A program made the position numbers and the translations under genes. A model generated the notes under the pieces. That model saw nothing but the letters and a program-made list of their open reading frames with translations, was not told the origin of the DNA and did not search any database. Shown here piece after piece: positions 22,901 to 37,900 of a DNA stretch of 64,000 nt; position 1 is the first letter of the stretch, and each line of letters starts with the position of its first letter. Source of the DNA: Lineus longissimus (taxonomy: Eukaryota; Nemertea; Pilidiophora; Heteronemertea; Lineidae); assembly GCF_910592395.1 (NCBI RefSeq), contig NC_088316.1, positions 5,516,001 through 5,580,000 of the forward strand, written 5' to 3'.

Positions 22901-25900
22901 TGTCAGGGTGGACAAGTGCAATTTTTTTAAGAAATGCAATGGTGCATAGTCGATACAAAGACGTGCCTGCGTGGCATTCAAATACCCTGTATAGCAAAGG
23001 GCAGTATCTAAAACCACATACCACATACCCACATACCCGAAGATGTGGTATGTGGTATGTGGTTTTAGATACTGCCATAGCAAAAGAAGATGATCAATGA
23101 ACTCGTCTTCTAGCAGGAATAGCACTTTACGTTTGTGCATAGTGGTGTTTCAGCTTGGGTGTCTCCATGACCTTAAGAGCTATGCCAGTGGGTCAACTCC
23201 TCTCAGTCATGTCAGTGGCAGGTGCGACCTTGCCAGACAGGCTGCGAGTTAGAGGTCAGACAGGTACCAGACACCAGGTCCTCCAGGTTGAGGGTTGTGT
23301 AAGTGCTATCACCTCTGCCACTTCAAACTAAGTGTTGTTGAAATGTTCCAGAGAAACTCACTTATAAATGCTTGCAGATGTTAATATGGAGGCGAATCCA
23401 GCCAGCAGTGCAAGAATAAAGCACTAGGAGGTGGATCAGGAAGACCATGAACAACCTATCTTCCAGATGAAGCCAAAGAAGGTTGAATAAGTCTCTGGAT
23501 GAGTAAAATTGCTTTGTAGCCCTGTAGTCGGCTTCTGTCTAAAGTCCCATCTTTCTTCTCTTCCTCTGCAGGTCTACCTACCGATGAACCACTTTACCCA
23601 GCCGTTACAATAGTGTACGGAAATGCAGGTGTCACTGTAGATTTGCTTCAATCCTCTGACAAACGCTTCACACTGACACCAGGGGGAGTACCACCGCTAC
23701 GTCCAGCCGAACGTCCAGCAACCCCATCAACATCAGGAGAAAATGCATTATCACTGGAGGATGCAGATTTAACAGATACATCTGATGAGGAAAACGCTAA
23801 AGAAGATGCTGCTTCTCACAAAGAACGTCCACAAATCGAAAGAGAAAAGACAGATTCATTCACCGCCATGATGAATATGGTATCAGCCAAGGATGAGATG
23901 ACGTTACTTCGAGCCTTTGATAAAAATTCTGTCAATGGGTTCGGGCTGACTGTTGTTCCGAATGACCCCTTCACGTGCCGGCAGCGACTTTTGCCAACGC
24001 CAGTATCTACAAAGGATTATCCGGTAGGTAGATGAGATACCTTGCTTTGACAGACCGTTCGTATACACAAATATCTTCGTGAGTGAAATATACTGCTTTC
24101 AAGGCTTCAGCATGTGCTTTTGTGGGGAACAATGTTCGCATTCCTCAGTCAAGAAAGGAAACCTATCACGAAACGCTTATAAAAACGTGGAATTTTGAAC
24201 GGCCCGTGAGAATTAAGCTTCCATTGATGAATCTTAGCAGTTTCGAGTTCCCCTCAGGTAGTTGATTTGTGAGCTGGGCATCTGGATAACATTGCATAAC
24301 GTTGCATAACATTACCGACTCAAGTCAATAAACTGCATCAGAGGTAATCACCAATTTAGTTATTTTTACTACGTTCAGCTGTCTAAAGAAAGATTTTGTG
24401 CCACGACTGGATCTCTTTTTAGCACCATTCTTTGAGAGAAAGCCCTAGAAACTTAACTGACAAATTCGTTATGGTGATAATAGGAAATTTGTTATTTCTG
24501 CCATGTAAGATGTTTATCCTCCATTTTTCCCTATAAAAATGAAAAATGATTGCGATTTTTTGTTTTGTAAATCAAGTTATTTGCGAGGTCAGCAAAATTA
24601 TAACTCTTAAAAGTTTAGCAGGTTACAGTAGGCCTATAATCTTGGAATAAAGACATGCAATTGAGTTTTGTCTGATTTACTGTATAATAATTCTATGTCG
24701 CAAAGCCAAACAGTGCAAAAATTGTTCAGGTTGCTGCCGGTCCGACTGATATTGGGCATACTGCGAACATGGCAGGGTCCATGGACCAATGAAACGACGA
24801 CGACGTGTTTGTGCGAATGGGTGCGTGGCAACTGCCCCAAGCATACCCGTTTATTCTATATAAACAAAGGACCTAAACCCTGATTGGACAATTGGTAATG
24901 AGAAGAATCTAGTTACATGGGTCGTGGTCAAAGGTTCAATGGCATGAATGGTGTATAAACAGTAGACAGCATTCCCCAGCAAAAATAACAATGCAGAATG
25001 TACTGTGAACCATGAAATTGTGTGATCTTTAAATGTGCATCATTGATTGTTTGATCAAGCTTAACATAGGGCTTATAGCATTTTGACCTTGACCTAGTTT
25101 CCAAGGTCAGAAAGGTCAAACTCCAAAATTTCACTGAAGGTGGTACGTTTCAATACTATTTGTCACAGATTCTTCAAATTTTGTATGTAGACACCTATTG
25201 CAGTGACTGCCTTTTGAAAAAGCCAGGTGCATGGTTTTTTTTACCACCAACCAACTTTTCTTCTGGTATCCATCGACAACGTTAGTCTGGTGGACACGAG
25301 GTTGGCCTTAAACTTGCTTGAAATCGAAAATTTGGACAACACACGTGTACTACAGCGCAAACGGCAGCATTCTGACATATAGAAACATGTGGTCTGATTC
25401 TATTTTTACTTGTCACTAAGTGATCACGCGTCCAACCTCGTATGCAGGGTAATGTGGCTTTCTCATTGGTCGAACGTTAATTTTGTTCACAGCCTTATAA
25501 GGCACTTGAGCGCAACGCAGTATTTCTCTGAAGGAGAAAAGCTTGATGGGTTATATCCGGTACGCGCGAGACTACCGCAAAGATATTTCCAGAACTGCGA
25601 GATTTACGTCGGAGAACCGGTATAGTATGTCTTCTCTTGAGTATATAATTTCGGCGGGAATATTGCATCTCGGCTCGTGCACCTGCGGCAGTCGCGTCCG
25701 GTTTCTATAATTTCTGTCTATCATGGCCTAGTCTTTAGCACAAAAATAGTTCGATAATTGAAATGTCTGACTTACTGACCCCTGTGTAATTAGCATCACT
25801 TTCCACTGCGTCGCAATCATTTTTTAGGCGCGCGATTTTTTAATGCATTTTAAAGGGCAGGCGCGCGATGTTTCATTCACCTGAAAAAAAATTGAGGCCC

Positions 25901-28900
25901 GCGATGGTGCGCGGGCGCGATCGCGCGCCTCAAAAGGCAGTCACTGCTATTGTGCATACAAGTTGACCCAATTTAGGTCAAGTTCACAGAGGTCAAACTC
26001 TGAAAGTGTCATTGACAGTGCCACATTTTGTCATATTAAAAAGTCAATTTATTTTAACCTCCATGTCTCATTTCATCTGCCACAAAATCATTCCCAGGTG
26101 AGCACAATGTCCCCAGGACATTTCATTTTAGTGCACGCATGTTGCCTCAAATTTCAAGGATAACCATGATAACTAAGCGCTTATCAATATCATCAAGCTG
26201 ATATCACGTGTCTCTTTTTCATTTCCTCTTTTTACAGAGTATCGGCTCGACCATCCCGTTGGATACCGGTGTTCACATGTGGCATGTCCAACTTCGCAGG
26301 GAATACAATGCTAACATCAAGATATCTGATGGAGAGGACATTGAGTCGGTGTTTGGCTCCCTGAGTCCTTGCCTCTATGTTGGAGTGGGTAAGTGGATTT
26401 TGAATCTTCTAGTCTCAGGCCAGGTAAAATTAAAATGGTCTCCCATCCAAAAATGTTCCCAAAAACAGGCAGGGGTCACTTCTTACAAAAGATTGTGTAG
26501 GTCTATTCCCCACTGTACATGTAGCTGCATGTAGGTCAATTAGTTGGGTATAGTGGTTTCTGAAACTCAGCTCATTACCTGTGAGACTCACCACTGACTG
26601 TCTGGGTCTTTTTACTCAGATGTTTGTAGCATCAATGACATTCCATGTACTGGCCATTGTAATGGCATGACTGGTGGCTATGCCAGCACAAACAAACAAC
26701 TAGTTTTAAAGGGGGACTATAGGCAGAAGCAGCGGGTAAAATTTGCCACCTTCTGGCGACTGCAGAACACAGAAGGGCACTGGGTCATGTTAGGTTCAGC
26801 ACTAAACATATTCCTCGTTTGAATATGTTTGACGAAACGTGAGATACGAGAGACCCCTATTGGTGACTTTGTGTAACTTTATCTCTCCTACTTAGCTGCT
26901 GCCTATAAAGAGATTTTGCATCAGTGCCTTGGCCTACTTTTTGCATATTCACTGCCCGGAAAAAATATCCCTTCTCAGTTCCTGTTTAAAAGTCTGGCGT
27001 AATTCAGCCAGCCAGTTTCGGCCTGCTAAACATGTGGACTATATAGGGTTCCATTCAGAAACTTGCATGGTCATTTTCCAAAGTGTATTAACTTGATGAT
27101 ACCGACTGAGTTGAGGTAAGGGCAAAATGCTCATGCCAAATTCACCAAGAAATAAAAATCCTTCTTCTTGTTTCAGTGAATGAAAAATACAAACGACAAA
27201 ACGTGCCGGACAGCACTGGCTTGGATGAGAATAGCTGGGCATGGAATCCCATACAGGAGAGGCTATTTCATGCGGACAAGAGCAAACAATACCCTCAAAC
27301 CAAGCGTAAGTTATCAACATGACTTTTGTGTATTTTGACTTTAAGAATGTAACCTCAGAAGTGGACGTAATCGTTCTTGACCAACATGACCTGAACTCTA
27401 GCTAGGTCCTGCTTCAATTTACAAAAAAAATTGCATAAATCTCCCTATTATTTTTTTCAAAATAAGTAATACATTTTGAATTATTGAAGTACAGTGGAAC
27501 CTCCCTTAGCGGACACCTCTCCATTAAGGACACCCTCTCCATTAAGGACACCCTCTCCATTAAGGACACCCTCTCTATTAAGGACACTTCCAAATGTTGG
27601 TCCCAAATTGGCCATTTCCATTGCATTTGACCTCTGTAATCAGGACACCTCTCAATTTAGGACAGCATTTGTCACTCCCAAGGGTGTCCTTAATAGAGAG
27701 GTTCTACTGTAATCAGTTTTTATAGTCAGATACATGTATATTATAACAAGCATTTTTCTGTCATCTTTCAATTGGTAAATATCACCTCTACATGTACTAG
27801 TATGAAATTCTTCCTTTGGATTATTAAGGAGACAAATTGAGAAAATTTACCACTTATTTTGCCTTGTCTTGAAATCGACATTTCAAAACTTCAAGTTTTT
27901 GCCAGCAGATAAATAATAGAAATAAACAATAACGTAGTGCTACTTAAAAGCTTGTTAAAGGCCTACGCCATTCGTTAAAAATTTTGAATTTGTAATTGAA
28001 CTCAAAAATGTCCAATTGCGAAAATACATACTAGAATATAAATTTCAACATTGCCGTTGTGTAGACTGATATAAAAATATCAAAAATGTCCAATTGCGAA
28101 AATACATACTAGAATATAAATTTCAACATTGCCGTTGTGTAGACTGATATAAAAATACTATGAATACCAAGTTTAAACAAATTTTGTTATTACAATAACT
28201 GTACTACAGCATTGTGTGTTAGTGGATTTCTATTTAACTGGACCACAAGTAATTACGAACGGCGTACCCTTAAGCCAATATTTTCTTGGAGCTTGGATTT
28301 TGCCTCTTTTCTTGAAGCTTCTCCCAAAATCCATCCAAAATTGGTGCGGAGAAACTCTCGCCGCGAAAGCCTTCGACGGAATCTCTCTGGTTTCTCTGAT
28401 CAAGCATTGTCGGATGAGGAGGGGAACAAAAAAAGTAAAATTGCTGGGCGTTAGGTTTTTAGTAGTTGCCTGTCACTCTTTAGGAGCTGCATGGGTTTGG
28501 GACTTTGCAGGGTGGCCCTGTGTCCTTCCCTTGGAATACAAACAACCATGTTTTTAGGTTCGGGTACCGGGTATTTGGTTGTCTTACTTTCACGAAGTAC
28601 TGAAGACAACATTTTGACCATCATCATGAAATTTATACTTAATCTACCTTTCATGCTCCTTAAACTCCTAAAAAAGTTGAAAGCAAATCCTTTGATACTA
28701 AATATTATTAGGGCCTATAGGCTAGAAACATGTTTGCTTTCTGGGCTACCCTGTATATTTTGCTTTTGCTACCCTGTATATTTTGCCTGTCAGAAGCCTC
28801 AACAATATTTGGATCCGAAAACGCTGTTAAGTCAAACTATAATGCTCGAAAAGTCAGTTCAGCTGCGGCTTGCCATTTTGTTACAAGAAAATGAGTGGCG

Positions 28901-31900
28901 CTGTGATGAAATGAAGGAATATTGCAGTCAGGGCATTGAAAAATTCAAACATTGTTGCCAAGTCTCGAATTGGTTGAGTAGAAATAAGTTTTATCTTGGC
29001 TAAAAATAATCTCAGCCATAAATGCTATCATGCAGGTGTTTGAAACAATCGAAACCATTTTACACTTTAAATCTAATTGTTCTGGATAATGTTGAGGCTT
29101 TTGGCATCTTTGAATCAACTTCTGATGCATTTACAGTCTCAGTCACAATTGACATCCCTAAATTGTGTATGTTACTACATGTCAGTTGTACAACCTACGT
29201 GCTACTGTGCGTACAGTTATGCAAATGATTTACGTAACTTCGACGAGCGTCTGTTATCTACATCTTTTACCAAATTTTACATGCACATTATTTAAAAATG
29301 CATCGATTGTACATAACTTACGCTAAGCAGAAGGGATATTAGTTCTTACTTGGACTGTACCTGCCGCTTTTAACCCCTTTGCTGTGTTGCCCACTCTTTT
29401 GTCAGTCACTTTGACACCGACCTTTATGTACATGTTTGTAGTATGTTAACTCAGCAAATGTTGTACTGAGTCTTAATTTTCATGACTGTATTGTTGGATG
29501 GAAAAAAAACAGAGAAGAAATATTCGTAACACATTTCTGAAAAAAGCTATAGTTTTGTGTAAATACTTGGTGTGTGACACAAAAAATATTCCGCTGGCAC
29601 TGCGAGGGGGTAATATAATGTAGTTAGTATTAGACTTGCACCTAGATAGAATCTCACCTTGGCTTTGTTTCATTATTTACAGCTGACAATCCGAAGTGGA
29701 ACAGTAAGTGTAATTTGATTTCGATGGCTTTCTGGGTTTGATTTATAGGTGTATAGAATCAAGAATTGGAAAGATTTAGAATACAGCAACTTATGTAGCA
29801 GGCACCAAATTCTGACAATAGAGTGGTTTCACGTGAAATCATCACCGGCCATGTCGGAGGGACAGACAAAAGAGAGCAAGCTCAAAGGACAATGACAGCG
29901 TCTATGATTCAGTTGAGTCAGGCCTGACAAATCATTGTCCTGCCCTCCAACATGGTTGACCGAGAAAACACTCTATAGGGGGATTACATCTAAACCTCTC
30001 TATTCTCTGTTCACTTCAAAAGTTTAATTTTCCTTTCGGCAATCAAATAATAAGCATATTTCCATTGCTAAGACTTTAATCCTCATATTCTAAAAATTCT
30101 CAAAATCCCTTTGCACTCTATTTTTAAAATTGGTCGTTCGATTAGGCCATATGACCTGGTCGTTATTTGGTGGACTACTTCGGCATGCTCTGAACTTGTT
30201 TGTTCATACCAGTGCTAAGAATATCACAAAGAAATTTTTTTATTTCATCACAGTGGACAATAAACATGGACACATTTGCATTGCCTGAGCCCTTGGCTGG
30301 TACTAAAACAAGCTAATAGAAATTGCCTTTTGGGATTACTATAAAACAAACTGTTTTCCTGTTGACTTATATCCATAGCTTTGACTTCCCATTCCTCAAT
30401 TTTTTTATTTCTAGGAAATTTCAATGGAACCTCAAGCATTTCCAGCTTATGGCCCCATTTCTATATGTGGAAATAATCAAATGATGCTATAAAAAATGAT
30501 TGCCTATACGAAAAATGTATCACAATTCCAATGAAAGAAAGCTATATAGAATCGATTAAAAATCTATACAGTAATTCTATATAGATTTTGCGTTTCCCAC
30601 TTGTTTTATAGATTTTGTAACAGAACTTCTATAAAGATTTTTCATCGATTCTATATGGATTTTTCATCGAAATTTGTGCCTATGAAATCTACCTCAAATA
30701 TTGAATTTTGACAAGCTTCTTTGTGGTGTTGTACTAGTTAAAAAGAGAGAGGCCTCAAGATTTATCAGGGCACGGCAGAGAGCAGGTCTTACCAAAAAAG
30801 GCACTTTTGCTACTTTTGGAAAAAGGGAAGGGAACACTTCACGTAAAAATAAAAAATTGGGCACAAAGGCATAAACCTACACAAAGACATAAGCCTACTG
30901 GTACACGATAAACCTAGATTTGAAGTTCTAATCATGTAGGCTTATCATGTTGAACCTTGCAAGAGAGAGGGATACCAATTTAATGTCGATCGTTACTATA
31001 ATTTTCTAACGGCTCCAATATGTTTGCATGGTGTCATCACATTCCTGTCCACCTGGCCTTGTCTTTCATAGTGTGGATGAACTGTATCGAGCAAATCTTT
31101 TCGATATTTGATTATTGGAGATGGTCATTGCTTTCAAGCTCAATACGTTTGTGCTTAACCCCCCATGGTTCTTCGAACCCAACATACAATGTACACTTAG
31201 GCCTATGTACAAGCCAAATCATGTGATATTCAGCTTTCCAAGCAAATGATTTATCATCTCATGTTTCAATGGTGTGAAAATGTAAGTCAGTTATCTGTGT
31301 CAGTGCCAGTCATTCAGAACCAATGATATGTTAGGAGATCAATGGAAACAAAGCAAGCTCTTGTAAAAGTGACAGAAATTGAACTCATTTTATAAGTAGG
31401 TGGTTCGGTCAGTGTTATGATTTCTATATTTGGTTTTTTGAAGGACAAGGCGACATCGTAGGCTGTTGGCCAAATCCAAAATTGAGCTTATTTTTTTACT
31501 TCATGACAAAATTTGGGTAGCAGAGTAAAAATTATCTTATCGTAATAACTTTAAAAAGGTGCTCACTTCACATAAAACAAATGTTCCTGCAAAAATACTT
31601 TCTTCAAAACCAGATATATCGACATGAGTAACAAGAAAATAATTTCATCTGCTCCTAACTGTGAGGAATAATTAGTTCTTCAGATATCATCCAGGTGGCA
31701 GGACTGAATGAAGCTAGTTTTGCCACCTAGGAGTGAAGTGTTGAACTAAAACAACTGTTCTTTGACATGGATATTCTTGTGATTAAAGTCAGTATTTTTT
31801 TTACATGTAGATGTTTTTAATCATGAGATGTTATCACCTCATTCAAGATGATGAGGGTATTTTTTATTTGCCCCCGAAATGTTGGCACAAATTACAGCTT

Positions 31901-34900
31901 TTGGGATTAATTTGGCCTACGGCATACCAGCAGCTTATTTGTTGCAGATGCCCTCTCTTTTAGTCTCTAGCTAGAACCTTGGCTACGAGGGTTGGGGTGC
32001 AGGGAGGCAAGTGCCCCTTTCCATACCGCTTGTCCATCCCAGGGATGGTCATTGGGGGATATGTTTTATTGCTTTTGCCAAAAACCAAGCAGCCATTTTT
32101 GCCACATTAAAATTTGAGAACTCTGCAAATTAAACTTTTATACATCTTTGTTGCATTTAGACTTCATATCCAGTCAGGAATTCAGGTAGTGGCACATTGT
32201 GGTCTCGTATGGCCCTCTCCCCCTTTCTGAGAAAATATTTGGGAATTACAATGTGAGGAAAATACACCTAGTACCCCTCTTTCTCACGACTTAGATCTGT
32301 CCTTGATATCCCACTATAAAGAATGACACTGCATGCTCACTGAATCTACTGATTTCTTAAAGCTTATCTTAGAAATGTTCGTTGCATAGGTGAGATTGTT
32401 TTTAGTGAAGTTTGAAGAGATGCATTATAAATTAGTTTTCTTTTATCAGTTCAAATCACTAATATCTTTAGTTGTACATGGACATTGTCACCAAGAATCA
32501 GTATCCTTCCAAAGAAGTTTGGAGACCAAAGTTCCTTTAGCATTTATTTCTTTTTTGTGTGTGTGTTGTATCTTTCACCTGAAATTATTTGTTGTGTACA
32601 TCTACTTCAAGGTTTCCATTTTAAATTTATTTGCAAGCTTTGAATTTTTGGTTTGTTGTTTTTTGAGCATCCATGCATTATGTGATCAACATGATCAAGC
32701 ACTGTGATGAAGAACTTGGTATTCTTTATGACAGTTTTATTTTTCGCCATTTTCTCAATCTTGGGAAGCAAACAAGAACATCAAACTAAATATCATACTG
32801 TGTATAGATTTGTTGAACTCTTTGTTATCACCCAGTATATACCAGGTCTCTTTACTGCGTACTACTGGCCCATAGTAATGCGTACTGCTAAATTTTTGGC
32901 CAAATTCTATTGTTTAACAACAGTCCTAAAGTCTGTTGTTGGTTTACACCTGAAATCTCAAAAGGAGGCTGGGTCAAAGCCTTGAGAATTAGTTGTTCTG
33001 CATGGCATGATCCTCCCATGTCAGAGCTCTGTCTGCAGGTGCGGCAGCTTTATATCCTGAAGTTGGTATCGTTTAATTGCCAATTTTGATCTTCTGTGCA
33101 TGACCAATTGAATTTTGGCAGCACACAGAGTTTAGTCAACTCAAAATAAAAAACTTTGCCACCTTTGGTTTTACATAACAACATTTGTGTATATGTTTCC
33201 ACCCAGTGGTCAGACTGGAGGACGACCCCCCAACTTGTCATGTGACATCACAACCTTTATTACCTTAAAGGGGGACTATAGGCAGGAGGAGAGAGGCTAA
33301 TTTGGCCATCTTCAAGTGACTAGTATACACAGTAAGGGCTCTTGTTCATGTCAGACTAAGCAAGCGGGAATCATTTTCACCTACTGTGAGATGTGAGAGA
33401 CCCCTATTTGCGGCTTTGTGTAACTTTTCTTGCCTGCCTAGCTGCTGCCTATTTTGTCCCTTTAAGTTTCTGACTGTGACTTTATTCAGTATAACATCAT
33501 CATCATCCGTCATTCCAGAAGCTCAAACAGAATCCGGCATCAACCTATTCCGTGGGATCCGGGTCACACTCGACATGGTGCAGGGCATCCTGTGCTACTC
33601 GTATCACGACGGACATGCTTGGAAGAACCTGGGGGTCGCTTGGAACGATCTCAAGGGGGAGAAGCTCTATCCTCATGTCTGGTTGCATAACGCCAAGTTC
33701 CCAGTGACCATGAGGTATCTGGCTGGAAACAAGGGTAAGAAATTTCACGGGTCCCCTTGTATGGACCTTTCGGATAGGTTGGGATTTTAACCCACCTGAT
33801 CAATGATAAAAAGGTTAAACTCGAGGTGATTTTTTCTCTGGTTGACGATATTAAATCGATTTGATTGTTTTGTATTACTGTTTCATAAGGCATACCAGAC
33901 ATAAGATCCTTGAATGGCATTTTTAGAAGGGTTGACCGTTACTCTGAAGAATCATTTGGTTCTCCTTCTCAGGGTTTTTGCTCATGATATTTCGGACAGT
34001 CTGCCATATGCAATGTCAAGTGTCCAAGTGATCCATTTAGGCCTTTTTACACATTCAGACATTTGAAAACGCACAGTGTATAGGCTGTCCAAAATGTTCT
34101 GAACAAAAACTATTGGGAGGAGAACCAAAAAAGCGAACTACCAATCATTGAAGACGCATTGCTTCTTTGCATTTCTGACTAGTCTTTATGAATTCTTGGC
34201 AATATCTGTCATCAAAATGCCACCTTGTTCATGCTCTCGTTCTCTGATCGAAATCGGAAACTCTCTAATAAGGCCATGAATGCATCTGTGTATAAAGTGA
34301 AAGCAAAGTTAGTGTGTTATAGTTTCATCCCTATGAATGGGCCAGCAAAATTTGGTATTATGAGACACAAAAAGTTTTTCATGCTGTTCATTCGACCATG
34401 TGTTGTTCCTCTCGGCTACATGTGGATTTACGTCATGATATCTCCATGGCATGATCAAAGCAGGGAGTTTTGTTGGGGGGGGGGGGGGGGGGGCTGTCAC
34501 CTGACTACAAAAATTGAGTTGCTCCTGTTTAGTGTTTTTCATGAACCTCTTAAATTGTATGTTTCCTTTAGAATTGATGGATGTGGCTGTTGACATTGAA
34601 GAAGCAACGAAAGTGAAGAATGCAAGCTTCATGATGGCGCCATCTTTTGACCCGAGAGTGCTACCAATGTACCGTACACCGGAGGAGATATCCCAGTACT
34701 TTGCCTGGAATCCAAAGGACTGCAGTGCTGGTATTACATTTAGGCCTACCAGCGTAAGTGTTGGTGCAAAGGACTACTCTGTTCTTCTTCTTTTTCTTCT
34801 TCTTCAGCGTTCGCTCTGCACTTGGAGGGGTCATTTTCCTAGGAGTAATCCTCCTCCAAGGCGGGATGAGCGTATCCTGCGTGCCACTACGGTTAGGCAC

Positions 34901-37900
34901 CAATTGGGTTTATTGGCCTAGTGGTCCGACTTTGGCGAGAGAGATAGAGTCCACGCAAGCTACTCATGTTTCTCACTTGGTGGGGTCTTAGCTTGCCCTG
35001 GCATAGACACCAGGTACAAGGAACCTCGGTTTTGAGTCTCATTCGAAGGACTGTGAAGAGCCAGGAATTTTAGTTCCTTGAAAGCCACGCCGGTTCATCC
35101 AGACATACGATCCTGGGTTCTCCCCGGGATCGAACCCGGGTCCTATTGCGTGTTCATTCAAAACATTTAAAAAAATTTGAAATGAATATTAAAAATTTCC
35201 AATTGTCTTTATACATGTACATGTACATGTTCATTTGATTTACATTTACATTTGTACATTTACATGTACATGTACATGTACAGTACATCAAATATAAATT
35301 TCAACAATGTAATTGTGTAGACTGATATGCAAATACATGTACATGTACTATAAATGCCATGTTTGAAGAACTGCTCTTTGGCACTGTTTATTGACAATTA
35401 AAACAAGCAACAAGAAATAAATGAACACAGGGTTGTAGGCCTTTAAAATGCTGTGTAGCCAGTCAGGAGCTATTAGATGACAGCACCTGTAAGATTTTCT
35501 CTATTACCAAGTATTAAATCGACATCATAATCTACTTGCTAATACAGTGGTGGCTTGTTGTAGCTTGTGCTCAACATCTTTTTGAATGTGGCAATTGAGA
35601 TTCTTACCATGTTTCACTTACCAAGTTGGGCAAAGATTGAGTCACATTTGGCTGATAAACCCAATTGGTGCCCAAATATAGTGGCATTTACAATTGCCAC
35701 AATTCCCGCTATTTGGGGCAACTCATGAAGTGTGTAAGGATGACAAAAAAGAAATGGCCTTGGGAGTTCAACAGTCACGCATATCTTTTCTATTTATAGG
35801 TTCGACAAAAAGCCAACAATTTCAAGATTTGTGAGCGTGAGAGCAGCGTTCCTCCTACCCAGCAAGATGTTGTTCGGTGTCAGTCGGGTTTCAGGAGCGG
35901 CGTCCATGTGTGGTTGATTACGTTTGATTCCGATGTAATTCAGGAAAATGACCAGTACATACTTGGCTTCGGTGAGTGCGTTTACATTTATTTGCCCTTT
36001 CTGAGTGAAATAGGCCCGACTCCCAGAGGAAAAAAATTATGATCAACTGCACACTTAGACGCAGTCCAAGAAGGTATTACAATTGGATTACAAAATGACA
36101 TTAATATTGAGGTTCTTATACATACATAGTGTTTTTCTATGTTACCCTGCTGAAAGTGCCTTTGGGATATCATATTATTAGCCTGGTCTCTACAGAAATC
36201 AATCAGCAGTTTCAAGGAGCAACTAGAAGGCGCTAACTTGAACTCAGCTAGTGAGGCTGAAGGGCTTATTGTCGTCTTGGGTGATGCACAATATCACCCA
36301 GGCTCTATCTGGCGATGCATAACATCACCCTGGGTGATATTGTGCATTCGTTTCGCGATTGGTGACGAGGTTGTCAAATCGTAGCATGGTACTTCTGCTA
36401 TATACCGTAGACGACCACGCACGGCGAATACATCCTCGGCACCTTTCTCATGTTTATTTGTTAAACGCACCTATTTTTGTTTGATTTCCCGTCCTTTGGC
36501 AACTAAAGATGCCCTTTTGACTTCGGGAATAGCTGCCAAATGATGTTTCAAGTCGCGCTGGTGAACCAGATGAACGGCCGCCATTTTTTTTTTGGGCCGT
36601 GAACACCGCCGATTCGACAACCCCGTCACCAATAGCGAAACGAATGCATAACATCACCCTGGGTGATGTTATGCATGCACAATGTCACCCAGGGTGATGT
36701 TATGCATCACCCAGATAGAGGCAGGGTGATATTGTGCATCACCCAGGACGACAATAACCCTTTTGGCGCCAGTGAGGGTGAAGATGATTTTCGTGTGGGT
36801 GGTCATGAAAACTATTCGAAATTGTTATGAGATTCGTCACCAATAAATAATCGTTTGTTGTTTACTGTCTATATTTCATGTATTGCTCTTTCTCTCTGCT
36901 TAGGTACAAAACGTGCCGTGGCCACACCCATCACCAATGCCACACGGCTCCGTAGCGCTGTGCCATCAGTTGTTGGTGGCGACTTCTATAGCTGGGGATG
37001 GGACCTCAAGTATCATCTGCTCTACCATGGTGAAGAAACGAGAGGAGAGTACCCGCTACTGGAACCAGGTAGGTTTCAATGGTTAAACATCTTTCTGTAT
37101 GTTCAGGATGAAGTGACCAATATAATGACCTAAATAATAACTTTTAGTTACATAGAGGTCCTGTAGATGGCTCCACTAGTACCTCGTGGGTGGTTACAGG
37201 TTTATCAAGTTTCTACTGCCTCCTTGAGTAATCTCCCCCCCACCCCCAGCTTCCCCGGGCGGTTAGGGCTCTGGTTAGGTAGGGTTTTGGTTAGGGGTAG
37301 CACCGTATGCGCTATATATAAGGGATTGGTGTGTTGTGGTTGACATCATGTAGCAGCTGGACGGAGGATGATATTATATTATGAGAGATTGGACGGATAA
37401 AATATGTATAAAAATCGACAGAATAAAATCAACTCTTCATTCTTTAGTCACACAGGAAGTTAAACCTGCTTTATTGCACATGCGCAGTAAACATACAATC
37501 AACCAAATACCGGAAACTGAATAGCGAGGTTTAGATCCTCAACATGGTGAATATGATGCAGAAAATGTCCATCAGGCCAGCAGCTGCTCCCACTAGCTAA
37601 CATGGTAGAGCGATGGACTATCAACTCATAGGTTCCCGGTTCGAGTCCCACTCGGAATGTTTTTTGCCTCTTGCTAGTTATAACTTAGAGTTTTAGCAAT
37701 CTCATTCTGAGAGTACAGAAAGATGTTCTACCGGTTTCAATGGAAGTTCTTAACGTGACATCATACTTCTCACATGACATCATACCATAGCCTCACAGAA
37801 CGTCAGTCACATCATCATCAAGCACAACGTCGACACATCCTGATTAGGTCAAAAGTTCATGACATTACAGTTGTGACGTTGTTGCCGCTTCCGTGGATGT

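Noticed and set aside
32390-32985. Two adjacent + strand open frames of about 100 residues with hydrophobic stretches
   Set aside because: They lie in an AT-rich intron of the SPRY gene, have no recognisable domain, no matching splice phase, and a composition typical of chance frames.
37593-37655. Functional tRNA gene
   Set aside because: A- and B-box motifs are present, but the T stem mispairs and no acceptor stem forms.
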